From Tetracladium setigerum (Eukaryota > Ascomycota > Leotiomycetes > Helotiales), in the NCBI GenBank assembly GCA_031472005.1, contig PZJY01000001.1, positions 2,914,001 through 2,978,000 of the forward strand: a DNA stretch of 64,000 nucleotides, in the 5' to 3' direction. The notes beneath the pieces were generated by a model that was not told the origin of the DNA, ran no database searches, and was given only the letters and a program-made list of their open reading frames with translations. Every line of letters begins with the position of its first letter. Position 1 is the first letter of the stretch. Positions 13,320 to 24,569 of this stretch are shown here, one piece after another. Both the position numbers and the translations under genes were made by a program.

Positions 13320-13862
13320 ATGCCGCCACTCAATTCCAACTATTCCATTCTCACAACCACCCTCAAACAACTTTCTACTTCTGCCACCACCACCCGTTAG
13401 CTCGACAACAGGCAAGAGCGTTCAATACAACAACCCAACCTCAAAAATGGGAAGGTCGGAAAGCGGAAGATCATACCTCGAGACAGACGGATCATAAGGG
13501 TGTGCAGCATGAGGCTGTGAAGGAGGGGAAGAAGGAGAGAGAGCAGGGCGGGAGTAGAGCTGCTGAGGGGAAGGAGAGTGGGAAGGGGTTGAGGAGAGTG
13601 TCAAAGGTTTGTCTTTGTTCTTTACTTCTTCTCTTGGTTCCTCTTCGTGTTTTTGTGTGGTGGAAGTTTTTGGTTTGGAATAATGGGTTGATTCGTGAAA
13701 TGATTTTTTTGGCATTGCTGGGTTTTTTTACTGGGTATGAAGATGTGCTTGCTAATATGGATTGTGTTGGGGGGTGGTGTAGAGGACTTCCCTGAGGCGC
13801 CTGATGTGATTGGTATGCAGGATGAGAGGGGTGGGAAGATTGGCGGGGAGAGGAAGAAGTGA
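13320..13862 (+). CDS. small conserved fungal protein with DERGGK tail, probable mitochondrial presequence
   Basis: The function is unknown. The central part reads WEGRKAEDHTSRQTDHKGVQ, then a Lys/Glu-rich hydrophilic stretch, and the spliced tail reads DFPEAPDVIGMQDERGGK. I recognise this pattern from short proteins widespread in Pezizomycotina, but have no function for it. Exon 1 ends at 13606. The intron 13607-13784 (GTTTGT...TAGAG) is long for this window, and exon 2 ends at TGA 13862. The ATG at 13320 gives a Ser/Thr/Leu-rich presequence-like start, but reaching the conserved frame needs one base restored at 13397-13398 (CGTT before AGCTCG). With it the gene has 122 codons including the stop. 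The alternative is an in-frame start at the ATG at 13229 without any frameshift. The next gene converges from the right, 245 bases away. Confidence 0.6.
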
Positions 13863-14107
13863 TATGATGGGAGTGTTGGGAGGAGAGGGAGATGGGTGTT
13901 CGTGGCTACTTGTGGTATGGGGAAGACTACCCCAGGTCCACATGTGGCAAGAATTAACAGAGAGATATATACTTCGGGGTTCATATAAACTTCGGTTGCA
14001 TTCTTTGAAGTATGGATCAAAAAAAATCAAAAATCCATTGTTTTGCAGTTACAAAGAACGCCAATTGCTATGCTCCACATCCCAGTAAACGCCAAAGCCT
14101 CAAAATA

Positions 14108-15573
14108 CTATGCACGACCGACCTTGAACGATAGGACCTACTATCTATTAGTAAAGTAGGAAGATGGGGGTTTGATAAGATCAAACTCACATCATTCTTC
14201 CCCACAGCCACCAAGTCATCCTCTGCAACTCTGACACCACCCGCACCCTCCACATAAGCCAACGGCGCATCTCCCAACACCTTCCTTGCTACGTCCGCAA
14301 CAGTAGTGTTCCTTCCGACGAGCACACAATCTCTGAAAACAGCATTACTTCCAGCAGTGCCGCTGCCGAAGCTACTCACGTTTCGGACGGGGAATACCGG
14401 GACCAGACCAAGTAGTTCGGCAGCTCTGGACAGAACCTGCACCACTCCCGTTGATCCGAATCGGTAGAGGACCATATCCTTCAGATTTTCAATCCGTTGC
14501 TTGAGCTTCTCGTCCATTTCCTTCAGTCCGCCACCTTCAGGATCACCTTGCTCTATCAAATCTTCCCGGGTATCGACGAATTCGCTGCCTTCCGTGTAGC
14601 GAATGAAGCCCTGTTTGGCCAGTCTTCTGAGAAAAACTTCAGAGATGGAGGAGCAGAGAACAATGGATTTCGGATCTTGCATTTTCGCGATCTTGCTGAT
14701 ATTTTTGTCGGCGTCCGCGTGATCTATCTTGTTGAGGGCGATTACGGTCGGGAACTTCTCATCTGTGAAAGCTTGCACCACTCTATCGATCGTTTCGTCC
14801 GACCAATGCTCCAATGGTTCCTTCAGGCCCATTTTGTCCAGTGTGCGAGCGACTACCGAGGCGGTAGATCCGTAACCTGAGAATTGACCCTGTAGCGTTT
14901 CCACGGCCGTAGCTTTTACTGCTACATGGCGACGCTTGACAGACCCCCATTTCTGCATCAAATTTCCTCGAATCCATTGTACAATTTCGGAGCGTAACCA
15001 GACGATGTCGTAGGATGGGTCATATCCCCTTGTGGCCTTTCCTTCAGCATCGGTTGTCCCGCTCACATCTACGACATGAACGAGCGCATCGGCGTGTCGC
15101 AAGTCATCCAGGAACTTGTTTCCTAAGCCTTTTCCTTCGTGTGCTCCGGGTACGAGTCCTGCGACATCTAGCAGTTCGATGGGCACTGAGCGCCGTCCAT
15201 CTATACACGAGCCATAGTTCGGTTTACATCTGTCGGAGACGTTGAAACGGGCGCATGCGCAGTCGATTTGGAGATACCCTATTGCGCGCTGAGGGTCGAT
15301 CGTAGTGAATCTAGAGATAGATTCAGCAGGTATAAATACAACCACGGACACCCCTCCGCACCGATCAAGGCGCATGTTATGGAGGAATGGTCGTACGGGC
15401 TGCTTACGGAAAATTTCCTTCATTTTATCGTAAGTCTTCTGCATCACAAGAGCTTCTGGCGGGGTAGATTTTCACCCACCAACTTTGGCCGTGGAGTCTG
15501 TCAAGCTGTTCAGCGTTGTGCTTTTTCCGGAAGAGGGCTTCCCCACGAGCCCGATCAGAGGATCTCGAGGCAT
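14108..15573 (-). CDS. YchF/Obg-like GTPase, YGR210C/Ylf2 type, with a 10-base exon
   Basis: A P-loop GTPase of the Obg/YchF superfamily, of the eukaryotic branch that includes yeast YGR210C and fission yeast Ylf2. Its cellular role is poorly known. It carries G1 GLVGKPSSGKST, G3 DVAGLVPG and G4 NKID, and a C-terminal TGS-like segment ending VGKNDVLSFKVGRA. Exons (- strand): 15573-15480, 15417-15408, 15310-14191 and 14137-14108. The second exon is only 10 bases (GAAATTTTCC) between a GTGGGT...GAAG intron and a GTAAGC...CTAG intron. It is required to read KVGNFPFTTIDP across the switch region. Total 418 codons including the stop. No frame damage is seen. Start chosen at MPRDPLIGL; the open frame continues upstream but without conserved sequence. 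Confidence 0.88.
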
Positions 15574-16858
15574 GTTGTGCTGTTGGCGTGTTGGCGGACT
15601 TGTCTCTCTTCCATGGGATATTTTGATGTTGTGTGAGCAGGAGCGGGATGGAAAATTGGATGCCAAACCATGGTGCACTTCTCGCTTATCGCGGTTCTGA
15701 GATATACTGATTGGAGGGGTTATGTGTTTATCTCTGCATGCCTGGTATTTACTTTCTACTGTACTGTACATAAGAATTTTAGTTCTGAACATGATATAAA
15801 GGTTTGTTCGTCCACCACTCGTAGTGGACGTCAGAATCGACGGAAAATCCAAAGCTCTCATTGTCATTGCCGCGCTTCCAGCTTCATAGATAAGTGTTCC
15901 ATTCAATAGAATTAGCCAAGGAGAGGGAGCAGGGACGAAGAGTTCTAGGTTGGTCTCTCGGATGATACTCGGAAGAGGTTTGCAGGCTTCGGTCTCAGCT
16001 CAAGGTAAAAAATGGCATCAAGTCATGGCGTCGCATGGCATGACGGCAAGACTGAAGAGGCCCCTTGTATTATTTTGGGGATTGGCACAGCTTTTCTCCC
16101 CAGGATGATGTCTCGCTTGGAATTTCTAAGTGCACGAAGTAAAGACGAAGACGACAACCCGGAAAGCTCGGCAGTACGAGGCAACTGATATCAAGAAGCC
16201 AAGTCTCTTCCACGTCTTGTCTGGAGGGTCCATGACTAGGGCGGGTGCGGTACCAGTCCAGTCCTTGTTGTTTTTCATACGTAGAAGGGTGAAAAATGGC
16301 TGAGTATTCTATCCCAGCTGATCCTCAGTGTCAGCCCAAGCGAGAGTGGCTCGATGAGAGGTGGTAGGTAATCAATAAGTAATTCTGCACCTCCTCGTCT
16401 TCTCCCCATCGGAAGTATCTCGCTCGCACAGCAGTTGCTGTTGTGTTCAAGAATAGAATAGAATTGCCACTTTTTCGTCTCCTTCACCCACCAGCCACAG
16501 CCTTGGAGAGCCTCTCAGCCACAAGTTTAAACGTACCTCTGGACCCACTTATCCTATCCGACTTAGCCATACAAAGATGCCTGCGATCTGAACTCTGTGA
16601 TCAGATGGCCGGGCTGACGTTCACAGTGGATCGACCGGTGACGTATTTTTGCAGGGATTTGCGCCGGGAGTTGTGCAATGGCTTGGCGCTCCCTCCCTCT
16701 CCGTTTCTATCCTTAAAAGCACATGTCCTCGTCCCCATTTCACCAGATATCTTTTCTTTTCTTTTCCTCATACACAGACAGCATATCCATCACAATCAAC
16801 TCTCCAAACCATTCAAATCAAATCAAATCAAACCAAACCAACCAAACCAACCGCCAAC
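15574..16858. other. intergenic between divergent YchF-like and pmp3 genes
   Basis: This spacer must hold both promoters. AGGGG at 15715-15719 and CCCCT at 16061-16065 match the stress response element core, which suits a stress-induced pmp3, but five-base motifs are expected by chance. Overlapping TACTGTA copies lie at 15757-15768. The pmp3 leader contains an ATCAA/ACCAA-rich run at about 16815-16855. No extra gene is supported. Confidence 0.4.
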
Positions 16859-17165
16859 ATGCCTTTCACTGCTTCAGATATCTGCAAGATCATTCTCGCA
16901 GTCATCCTCCCACCTCTTGGTGTTTTCCTTGAGGTATGTCAATCATCATTCCCCTCTAATCTCAAGGAGTTTTTGCTAATGCTCTCCCCAGCGTGGTTGC
17001 GGTGCCGACTTCTGCATCAACGTCCTCCTCACCATCCTTGGTTACATTCCCGGTATCATCCATGCTCTGTATGTAACCTCCAGTAGTCGCACCTAATTTT
17101 GCGACCCCTCCAGTGCAAACTTTGTGTACTAACCTAAACGCAGGTACATCATCCTAAAGTACTAG
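16859..17165 (+). CDS. pmp3: plasma membrane proteolipid 3 (Pmp3/UPF0057)
   Basis: A very small hydrophobic membrane protein that in yeast affects membrane potential and cation tolerance and is stress-induced. It is 57 residues: MPFTASDICKIILAVILPPL opens the first membrane segment, then the conserved RGCGADFCINVLLTILGYIP and the tail HALYIILKY. Three exons: 16859-16933, 16992-17068 and 17144-17165. All introns are GT-AG and the total is 58 codons including the stop, the family's usual length. Introns make up much of the gene, so simple open-frame searches miss it. No anomaly. Confidence 0.95.
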
Positions 17166-17979
17166 ACGTCACCAAACATTCCAAATTCGCACTCTGAATT
17201 ATCAGAGACCTACACGACTATTTGACGACGTCTCGCACACTTTTTCTTTCCTCGCCATTTTCTATCGGCTACGGCGTCCATCACTGGTGATACCCCGCTT
17301 GGCAAAGCGCTTTCAGGTTACCAATCATGACTTGGTTATGATTATGCAGGGTGTCACACTGTGAACCTTTCAACGCAGTTGTGGTCAGACTTGGAAATTA
17401 TTGCCTGGTTGGGACTCAGCAATCATGCGTTGTCTTTTTCTTACTTTTCCTTTGTTGGGTTTTACGGTGGTCAGCGTACCTAGCGTTTCTATTGCATTGT
17501 GGCACCATGGGACAAAGAGATGAGACTTAATGAATCGAAGAATACCATGAAAACACCAAGCTCTGCATATCTACCTTCGTCTCTGAATTTCCCTCACAAA
17601 CATGTGTAACATTCTTGAAGCCTTTTAAAATATGCCGTTCCACATGAGCCCAAATAATGAACGTACGATTATGCATTTGTACTTCTCACCAAATTTTGCT
17701 GTTGGCGCGAAGTTTAATCAGTTGACCAGGATGTGGAACTCGTGGCTGGCCAGCAAAGCCAAAGAAGGTTAGGAGGTCGGCTGGTCTTGGCACCAAAGAT
17801 AATTTTCACGTGATATGAATTCCACCGCGCTAAGCGAATAGCCGACGCAAATCTTGGCGCGCGGCACCAGAAAACTTCCCCAAATGTAAACCTCGATCTT
17901 TTTCCTTCTCCTTCTCAACCCATTCACGAATTCAACAACGGCGTAGGATATTTACTTCTTTGCGACCCCAACCAACAAA
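17166..17979. promoter_or_regulatory. intergenic and L22 promoter with CACGTG
   Basis: No gene is supported. A CACGTGA at 17807-17813 lies 168-173 bases before the L22 start. This E-box type site is bound by Cbf1-like bHLH factors in fungi; its use here is inference. Confidence 0.35.
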
Positions 17980-18603
17980 ATGGCACCATCAACAGTATGT
18001 ACATGACATTGCTTTGCTGTTGGCTCGCCTCTCTCTTCACTGAGAGTAGGTTGAAGCGTGATACAGTAGGCTAATGATCATTTTGATAGAAATCCACCAA
18101 GGGAACCAAGGGCAAGCAGGCCAAGGTCACCACCAAGGTATTTACACACTTCTCCCATGAATCTACGCAGAGAAATGGGGGCTGACCACGCGCGAATCAG
18201 TACATCATCAACGCTTCCCAGCCAGCCAGCGACAAGATCTTCGATGTCTCCGCCTTCGAGAAGTTCCTCCAGGACAAGATCAAGGTCGATGACCGTGTTG
18301 GTAACCTCGGCGACAAGGTCGAGATCAAGAACATTGGTGATGGAAAGATCGAGGTCACCACCCACATCCCATTCTCTGGCCGATACCTCAAGTACTTGTA
18401 CGTACCCATCCTAAATCTTTTTCTCTCATGTGTAGGGATGGAACAAGAGCATAAGCTAACAGATTGATCACTATAGGACCAAGAAGTTCCTCAAGAAGCA
18501 ACAATTGAGAGACTGGCTCCGAGTTGTATCCACCTCCAAGGGTGTTTACGAGCTCCGATTCTTCAACGTCGTTAACGACGAGAATGAGGAGGATGACGAA
18601 TAG
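17980..18603 (+). CDS. rpl22: 60S ribosomal protein L22 (eL22)
   Basis: A structural protein of the large cytosolic ribosomal subunit. The 128-residue product has the Lys-rich start MAPSTKSTKGTKGKQAKVTT, the core of eL22 (TTHIPFSGRYLKYLTKKFLK, then DWLRVVST) and the usual acidic end NDENEEDDE. Four exons: 17980-17994, 18090-18137, 18201-18397 and 18477-18603. They sum to 129 codons including the stop. The 15-base first exon followed by an intron near the start is typical of fungal ribosomal protein genes. No anomaly. Confidence 0.95.
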
Positions 18604-19134
18604 ATTATCAATCTAGTTGATGATGTGATGGATGCATGATGGATGGGTCGATATGGGAGGTTGTCTGGCATGGATAGTTGTCAATGCCGAATGCTTCTAT
18701 ACCCGTTGAACTAGACATTGTACTCCTCGATTTTCTGCTTACTCGTGATGTGAGATGAACATGCCGGTGAATATTACCAGTAATGTTTCAACTACGCATG
18801 AATTCTCAATTGAAAATGCGCTTTGAGTCTTGAATACTAATAAGCTTCGCTAGCTTCCTGAGACGTTGAACATATATATCAGTAACCTAAGTCGGGGTAT
18901 AGCATCCCATTCGTAAATTCTGGCATTCTCGAATTGAGCTGTAAATAGAGATATGAGGCATTGAAACGTTAATGCCATTGGATACCAAACGTTTTTGAGG
19001 AGAATAATTTCTATATGCTATCATATTTTCATACATGTTTAGAGCAATAACAATGGATATCTACAACCCAAACTCCGAACTCCATTCTATGCTGGACATA
19101 CTCATATATCCCAAAACTTTTCAACAAAGCTCAC
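18604..19134. other. intergenic between convergent genes
   Basis: Downstream region of L22 (+) and of the carrier gene (-). It is AT-rich; I see nothing coding. Confidence 0.4.
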
Positions 19135-20221
19135 TCAAGGCAACGACCTCATCACTCCCTCAAAAGCCACCAACGCCACCGCATTCGCCGGGAACGCTCT
19201 CAAGAAACATGGTAAAAAGCCCCTCCAATACCCCCTCACTCCATTCTCCTGATATACCGTCCTCGCCGCTGTCTTCCAGTCCGGAAATCGTCTCAAACCA
19301 TCATTCAACCCCCCCGCCAACGGATCCGTCATAATCCTCTGCTTCACCACATCCGATGGATAACTAGTCATCCAAAACACCTGCGCGCTCAACCCACCCG
19401 CCCAAAAATTGATAGCGGGTGCACTTAAATTCGTCCTCTCGCTCAGCAGCCTCGTAAAGACATCATATGATCCCCACCAGAAGAAGAAGAACGAGCGGAA
19501 GAGTAGAGTGGCCGATAGGCCGTGATAGATGCCAGGAATGCCATGGAATTTGTAAATCTTGCGGAAACAGTCCACGGGGCCTTTGTACAATCTCTCGGCT
19601 TTGTTGGAGGAGTATTGGATCTGCAAACGCGCTTTTACGTGTTCGACCGGGGCGGCGATGAAGGAGACTGTGAAGCCTGCCATTACGCCCGCCATGGCGT
19701 GACCGATTGTGGGGAGTTTATGAGGGGTTATTGTGGCAGCGCGATCGCTTGTGAATGGTGTTGCTGCCATGTGGGATGGTGCAAAGAGGTTTTGATGGAG
19801 GAGTTTGCGGTAGAACGTTAGAGAGCCGAGCATAATGCTGTCCATGAACATCCAGCCGACGAGGGGAGGCGTAGCGCCTTTGTAAAGACCGGCTACGCCT
19901 TCTTTACGGACGGTGAGGAGGAGGCATTGGAGCGGGCCGGAGAAGCGTGTGCTGTCTGAGGTTTGAAGACGGACTTTTATCGTGTCGAAGGGGTGGCCGA
20001 CTAGAGGAGAGTTTTGTTAGATTGGATTTGGAGAGTGGAGGGGAAGATGGGAGGGGATGGAGGGTTGTTCAAGTACCAGATAGCTTTGCGATGCCAGAGA
20101 AAACGCCGGCAACAAAGCCTTTGTAGTTCTGCGACTTCTCTTTCTTATCTGCCATCTTTGAGTCTGCGAGGAGTGGTGCTATCGTCGAAGTCGCAGAGCC
20201 ATCTTGTCGTACGGATGACAT
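19135..20221 (-). CDS. mitochondrial carrier family (SLC25) protein
   Basis: An inner-membrane solute carrier with three repeats, each opened by the family signature: HPFDTIKVRLQ, APVEHVKARLQ and YPSDVVKQRIM. The overall style resembles the YMC1/ORT/carnitine group, but the substrate cannot be assigned by eye; the second signature has Glu in place of the usual Asp, which is allowed. Two exons (- strand), 20221-20077 and 20000-19135, give 336 residues. The start MSSVRQDGSATSTIAP precedes the first repeat. Six membrane helices are expected, about residues 45-330. The only neighbour within 600 bases is the convergent L22 gene. No frame damage. Confidence 0.9.
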
Positions 20222-21042
20222 TTCCTAGATGCTGACTGGCAGCGAAGAGGATAGCAAGATCAGTGGTACATCAAGTGCTCTCAAAGATCCAATGGAATAA
20301 ATGGCGGTAATGACTGATATGGATAGTGTGTTCAGCAGCATATATTCAAGATATAATGCATTGTGGTGAGTCTTCCGTCTACAGTCTGATTTGTATGATG
20401 ATCTCAAGCAATAAAAAGTCTACAGGGATATGCGTTAGGTACGCGACGCCAAGAGCGATAGAGGAGCAACATGAAGCATTACAATGCAGGTAATCTTTGA
20501 CTTCCCAAATACCGCGTTCGTCCGTGAGAATCTCTTATTCCGGATTGATACACTCGATTTCCAAAGCAAAATCATTTCAGAAATTTGGTGTCTAACAGCC
20601 GATTTAAGGGATGTTGCTTACTAACAAGTATCATCTCTCTAAATGAAAAAAAACACAGCAGAGCTTTGAAGATTTCAACTATCCAGTGTATAGTTCTCTG
20701 ATATCCGTAGCTCTTTAAACCATCGTTTCAAACTGTAGACCTTATTATCAAGTTTGATGTAGATCCACCTAATAGGTACAGCAGTCAAGTCAATAGACAA
20801 TACCTATACTCAATTATTCTCACTTACTCCGTTAAAGCTAGTGCAAAAGTCATACAGGGATTCATCAATGCCAAGGATCCAGAAAGTGACCCCTCCATCG
20901 ACTTTGGTGGGGCAGATTGACCTTCCAGCCCGCAGACATCAACACAATATTCCAACCGTGCCTTTTGCTCTTCTATATAATTACCAATCTACGTTGTCTC
21001 ATTGTTTACGTACTATACACGCCTCATCAGTCATTTGCAGAG
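20222..21042. other. intergenic between divergent carrier and GT8 genes
   Basis: Both promoters must lie here. No additional coding signal and no recognised site. Confidence 0.4.
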
Positions 21043-22091
21043 ATGACGACGCACGAGAGAGTTACAGACTCCAAGAAGGGTATGTTACCTCTGTCCGGAA
21101 CAAGACCATATAACTCACTATGACTACCAGTCTGGACAACCCTTATAACAAATACCGCCTATCTCTCGGGCCTCCTTACTCTAGATTTCTCTCTCAAGAA
21201 GCAAAAGTCCAAATACCCCTCATAGCACTCTATACCGACACATTCCCAGCCGAAGGCCACGCCGCACTTGAAGCGCGCGGAATCCCAAAACAACGCATCG
21301 AGTACCTGCTCCCAAAGGCCGGGAAAGATTATTCCAATGATCCGCGATTCTACGATTGTTGGTCTAAATTGACCCCGTTCAGTTTGGTGGAATACGAGAG
21401 AGTTGTGCAGCTGGATAGCGATATGTTGGTGTTGCAGAATATGGATGAGCTCATGGATCTGGAATTGGATGGCCCGGAGTTGGGTGGAAAGGGAGATAAA
21501 GTGTTTGCAGCTGGGCATGCATGTGTCTGCAATCCGTTGAAAAAACCGCATTATCCAAAGGACTGGTAAAAACACTATCAAGTGACTGTACCAGGTTCAT
21601 TCGCTAAGATAACACATAGGGTTCCCGAGAACTGCGCATTCACAAGTCAACATTCTAACCCCGACATCGCTCAAACTACTGGAGCAGACCCAGCGGTTGG
21701 ACCTCTGGGCTTCATGAATGGAGGCCTCCAAGTTGTCAATCCTTCCAAGGCCGTTTACGACCAGATTGTCTCGTTCATGGAGACAGATGCCGTCAACATG
21801 GATTTTGCAGATCAATCTCTACTCTCGGATCTTTATCGTGGACGATGGGTACCGCTTCCTTACATCTACAATGCGCTCAAGACTTTGAGGTGGGAGGGCG
21901 TCCACCCGCAAATCTGGAGGGACGATAAAGTCAAGAATATACACTATATCCTTGCGCCTAAACCGTGGGACGAGGTTGATTCGGAGGGAAAGAACATTTC
22001 GAAGGATGCAACGCATGCATGGTGGGTAGATGTGAATCAGGAAAGGCTGAAGACCGAGCATGAGAACGGTGTGAAGGTTGATGGATTCTAG
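21043..22091 (+). CDS. GT8-family glycosyltransferase (glycogenin/galactinol synthase-like), frame broken
   Basis: A retaining glycosyltransferase of family 8 using a nucleotide sugar. The donor and metal-binding DxD motif is visible as VVQLDSDMLVLQ, followed by KVFAAGHACVCNP and GPLGFMNGGLQVV. The acceptor is unknown. Exons: 21043-21079, 21131-21565 and 21620-22091. The exon 1-2 junction reads KKVWTTLITNTAYLSGLLT, the expected N-terminal strand. The frame breaks at the C run 21216-21219: one C must be restored to join KSKY to PLIALYTDTFPAEGH. With it the model has 315 codons including the stop. An automatic caller would probably start at the ATG at 21120 in the wrong frame. No signal peptide is seen, so it is probably cytosolic. 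Confidence 0.88.
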
Positions 22092-22462
22092 AGTGTGGGA
22101 ATTTGCAGTATGTCCTTGTGGTAAAATGCATAGTTTGGCGCCTTTTTGGATAGAAGGAGACTACATAGTCTTCAAGATCTGAGATTGACATTTTCAGGAT
22201 AGCAAAAATAAATCTCGAACTTAATTAAAGCACTTGTGGATTTAGAGCATGGAAGCCACGAGGATGAAAGACTTTGCAGTTAATCTACATAGAGCTGCAG
22301 AACGGAATAGCAACTAACTAATTTATTATCAATCGTAGATGCTCAAACACGCAAACCTCCCGATTCCAATACCAATATCCAACATCAGTACGCACAACAA
22401 CTTACTTAGCATTTATGTTCCTCCACGCCTGCATCACCCTATTGTCCCATCTTAATATCACT
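22092..22462. other. intergenic between convergent genes
   Basis: Short AT-rich spacer; nothing recognised. Confidence 0.4.
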
Positions 22463-24124
22463 TTAGCGAGAAATTAAGAGTCCCCTTCCATCTCTCACCT
22501 GATTTAATCTGATCTCTGCCCGGCGATACTCTTCCTCTTTGTCTTTCTTATGCTTTTCCTCCTCGTCTTTAATCTCCTGAGCTGATCTTGCTGTTCTTTG
22601 ACGGTCGGGGTAGCTCAATTCCGATTGATTTGTATTATGATCAGAACTTCCTAATCGCTGCCTTTCTCTTCGTTGGAAAGTATCTTGTTGGTGGTTGTCC
22701 TGATTTTGTAAGCGCTGATGAGAAGAGTGGGCTTTGGGTTGCAGATTCGAGTTAAATGGACTCTCAGGCTCCCTCGAAGTCTGAGTGGAGTTTGGTGGTC
22801 CTTGGGTATCAAGCCAGTGCATGACTGGCTGATGGGTTGTATGGTTTGCCCTTCTGGCATTTAGACGATCTTCATTGGGTCTTGGATAGGGGGAGCATTG
22901 ACGATTAATTCCAGAATTCTCTAATTTCGGTCTTGGAATCGTTTCAACCTCCTCTCGCAAATCTTTGGCTTCAGACCACTGTGCGTGAGGATTATAATTC
23001 CTTTCAGCTGTTTGCCGTCTGTCAGTAGAGCCCTGCATCTGTAAATTTCCAACAGATTTTGAGGAATCCTGTCGTTGCGGAGGAGCACCAGCGCTTGTCT
23101 TTTGATATGGCAGTGTTTTCATAACTTCAGCAGGCTCTTGATCGTCTCCCCTTCGAGAACTAATCATATCTTGCCTAAGTTTCCTGGTATGAGGATCTGG
23201 CACGAGTTGTCGATGATCGAAGGACCCGTCTCTCAATTGCGAACCTTGTCGTCTCGGCTCATACTTCCTTACCAGCGGTGCGTCCATGAATGCTGACATT
23301 CGTGTGACGGTGCTCATTCTGTCCGTCTCACTCATTTCATGCTGAGCAATTCGCGGACAGTCGATTCTTCTTGGGTGATATGCTGGAGGCGATCGAGGAA
23401 GATCGATTAACTGTGAATGGTCTCCTTGTTTGCTCGAGTGCGTAGGTGCTTGCTTGGACTCATATGTTGTTGGTGGCGATGACTTCCTCCGAATTTTTGG
23501 TCTGTCATCAGGGTTTGTTTGACTCGTTCTTTCCAGCTGTGGTGACTGCGCATAGGTGAATTGCTGGTCCTTCTCGAAACCCGGCCGGTTCTCCCCAGTT
23601 GGGTGCTGATAATTCTGTTCCATCTCGCTTTCTGTCGACCGAATTCTCCTTTTGTCGAACTCGTGAGGAATATTGCTACTTGCACCAGGTGCGCTACCGA
23701 CACTTGAACTACTCTTGAGATCTATCTGCTCTCTCGGATTAGCAATATGAGTAATCCCAATAGGCATAGATTTTGTTCTAGTCCCAATCTCTGGTATCGG
23801 GCCCGTCGCTCCTACAGGAAGCGAAAGCCTTTCCCGGTTGTTGAAGTTGCCGACCGGCGGTATTATCTCTCCATGAGAATCCCTCCTGATCCACTCTACA
23901 CCTCTTCTCGCAAGCCCCTTGATACCTCTATTGGACTTCCTACGCTCTTCTTCGGCGTTTTTCTTCTCTTCGCATGAAGGACAGTACTCGAAGGCGAAGG
24001 AGCTATGATCTCCAGATGTTGTCTGTTCGCAAGACGCAAGTGGGTCGGCAAGTCGTTTAGGACAAGGCGTGTCGATTCTGGTGGCGTGAGAGCATAGAAA
24101 AGTTATGAAGTGCGAGTTGCACAT
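22463..24124 (-). CDS. hypothetical disordered protein with Cys/His-rich N-terminus
   Basis: I do not recognise a family. A single open frame of 553 residues without introns starts MCNSHFITFLCSHATRID. Its first about 55 residues hold seven cysteines and several histidines (C2, C11, H13, C21, C33, C48, C51), which could bind zinc. The rest is very rich in Gln, Arg, Ser, Pro and Asp and looks disordered, ending in a charged DEEEKHKKDKEEEYRRAEIR segment before a basic tail. A gene is supported by length, the ATG and the skewed composition on one strand, not by homology. It is probably lineage-restricted. Confidence 0.65.
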   Translation of the reverse strand: MCNSHFITFLCSHATRIDTPCPKRLADPLASCEQTTSGDHSSFAFEYCPSCEEKKNAEEERRKSNRGIKGLARRGVEWIRRDSHGEIIPPVGNFNNRERLSLPVGATGPIPEIGTRTKSMPIGITHIANPREQIDLKSSSSVGSAPGASSNIPHEFDKRRIRSTESEMEQNYQHPTGENRPGFEKDQQFTYAQSPQLERTSQTNPDDRPKIRRKSSPPTTYESKQAPTHSSKQGDHSQLIDLPRSPPAYHPRRIDCPRIAQHEMSETDRMSTVTRMSAFMDAPLVRKYEPRRQGSQLRDGSFDHRQLVPDPHTRKLRQDMISSRRGDDQEPAEVMKTLPYQKTSAGAPPQRQDSSKSVGNLQMQGSTDRRQTAERNYNPHAQWSEAKDLREEVETIPRPKLENSGINRQCSPYPRPNEDRLNARRANHTTHQPVMHWLDTQGPPNSTQTSREPESPFNSNLQPKAHSSHQRLQNQDNHQQDTFQRRERQRLGSSDHNTNQSELSYPDRQRTARSAQEIKDEEEKHKKDKEEEYRRAEIRLNQVRDGRGLLISR

Positions 24125-24569
24125 TTTATAGACTTTGGAAAATGTGTTTGTTTCGGATTTGTCTTCGTTTATTTTTATTCGGTAAATAAAAAAAAGGGTT
24201 GCCTGCTTGGAGGGGGAATATCATCTTTATACTTTTAAGTGACTCGGTCTGTGAATGGAGTAGAAGTGATGAAGTGATGAATACGCGAGGACAGGAAGGG
24301 ACGCAATCGGACAGCATGATGAATGACAAGTCTAACCCAGGTTATGTATCAGCGGTACAAGCCAAACACAATACCATAGTGCGCAGAGCGAAATCTACAG
24401 GGAAACTCAGCTCAGTATCCGGGTGAATGCTCCTGGTAGTCCAGTCAAGTTCTTCATCCCGCTTAACACAGAAAGGCACTCTCACAGAGCTTTCCACAGG
24501 CACAATACTTTATGGCTGCCCAAATGCATATCCATTGCATGAACTCACGTCTACCATAAACCGTCAATC
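24125..24569. other. intergenic
   Basis: Spacer between two - strand genes, holding the promoter of the hypothetical protein and the 3' end of the phosphodiesterase gene's surroundings. Nothing else recognised. Confidence 0.4.

Noticed and set aside
16443..16979. 178-codon + strand frame overlapping pmp3
   Set aside because: It runs through the pmp3 leader and intron 1 in another frame; pmp3 is unambiguous there.
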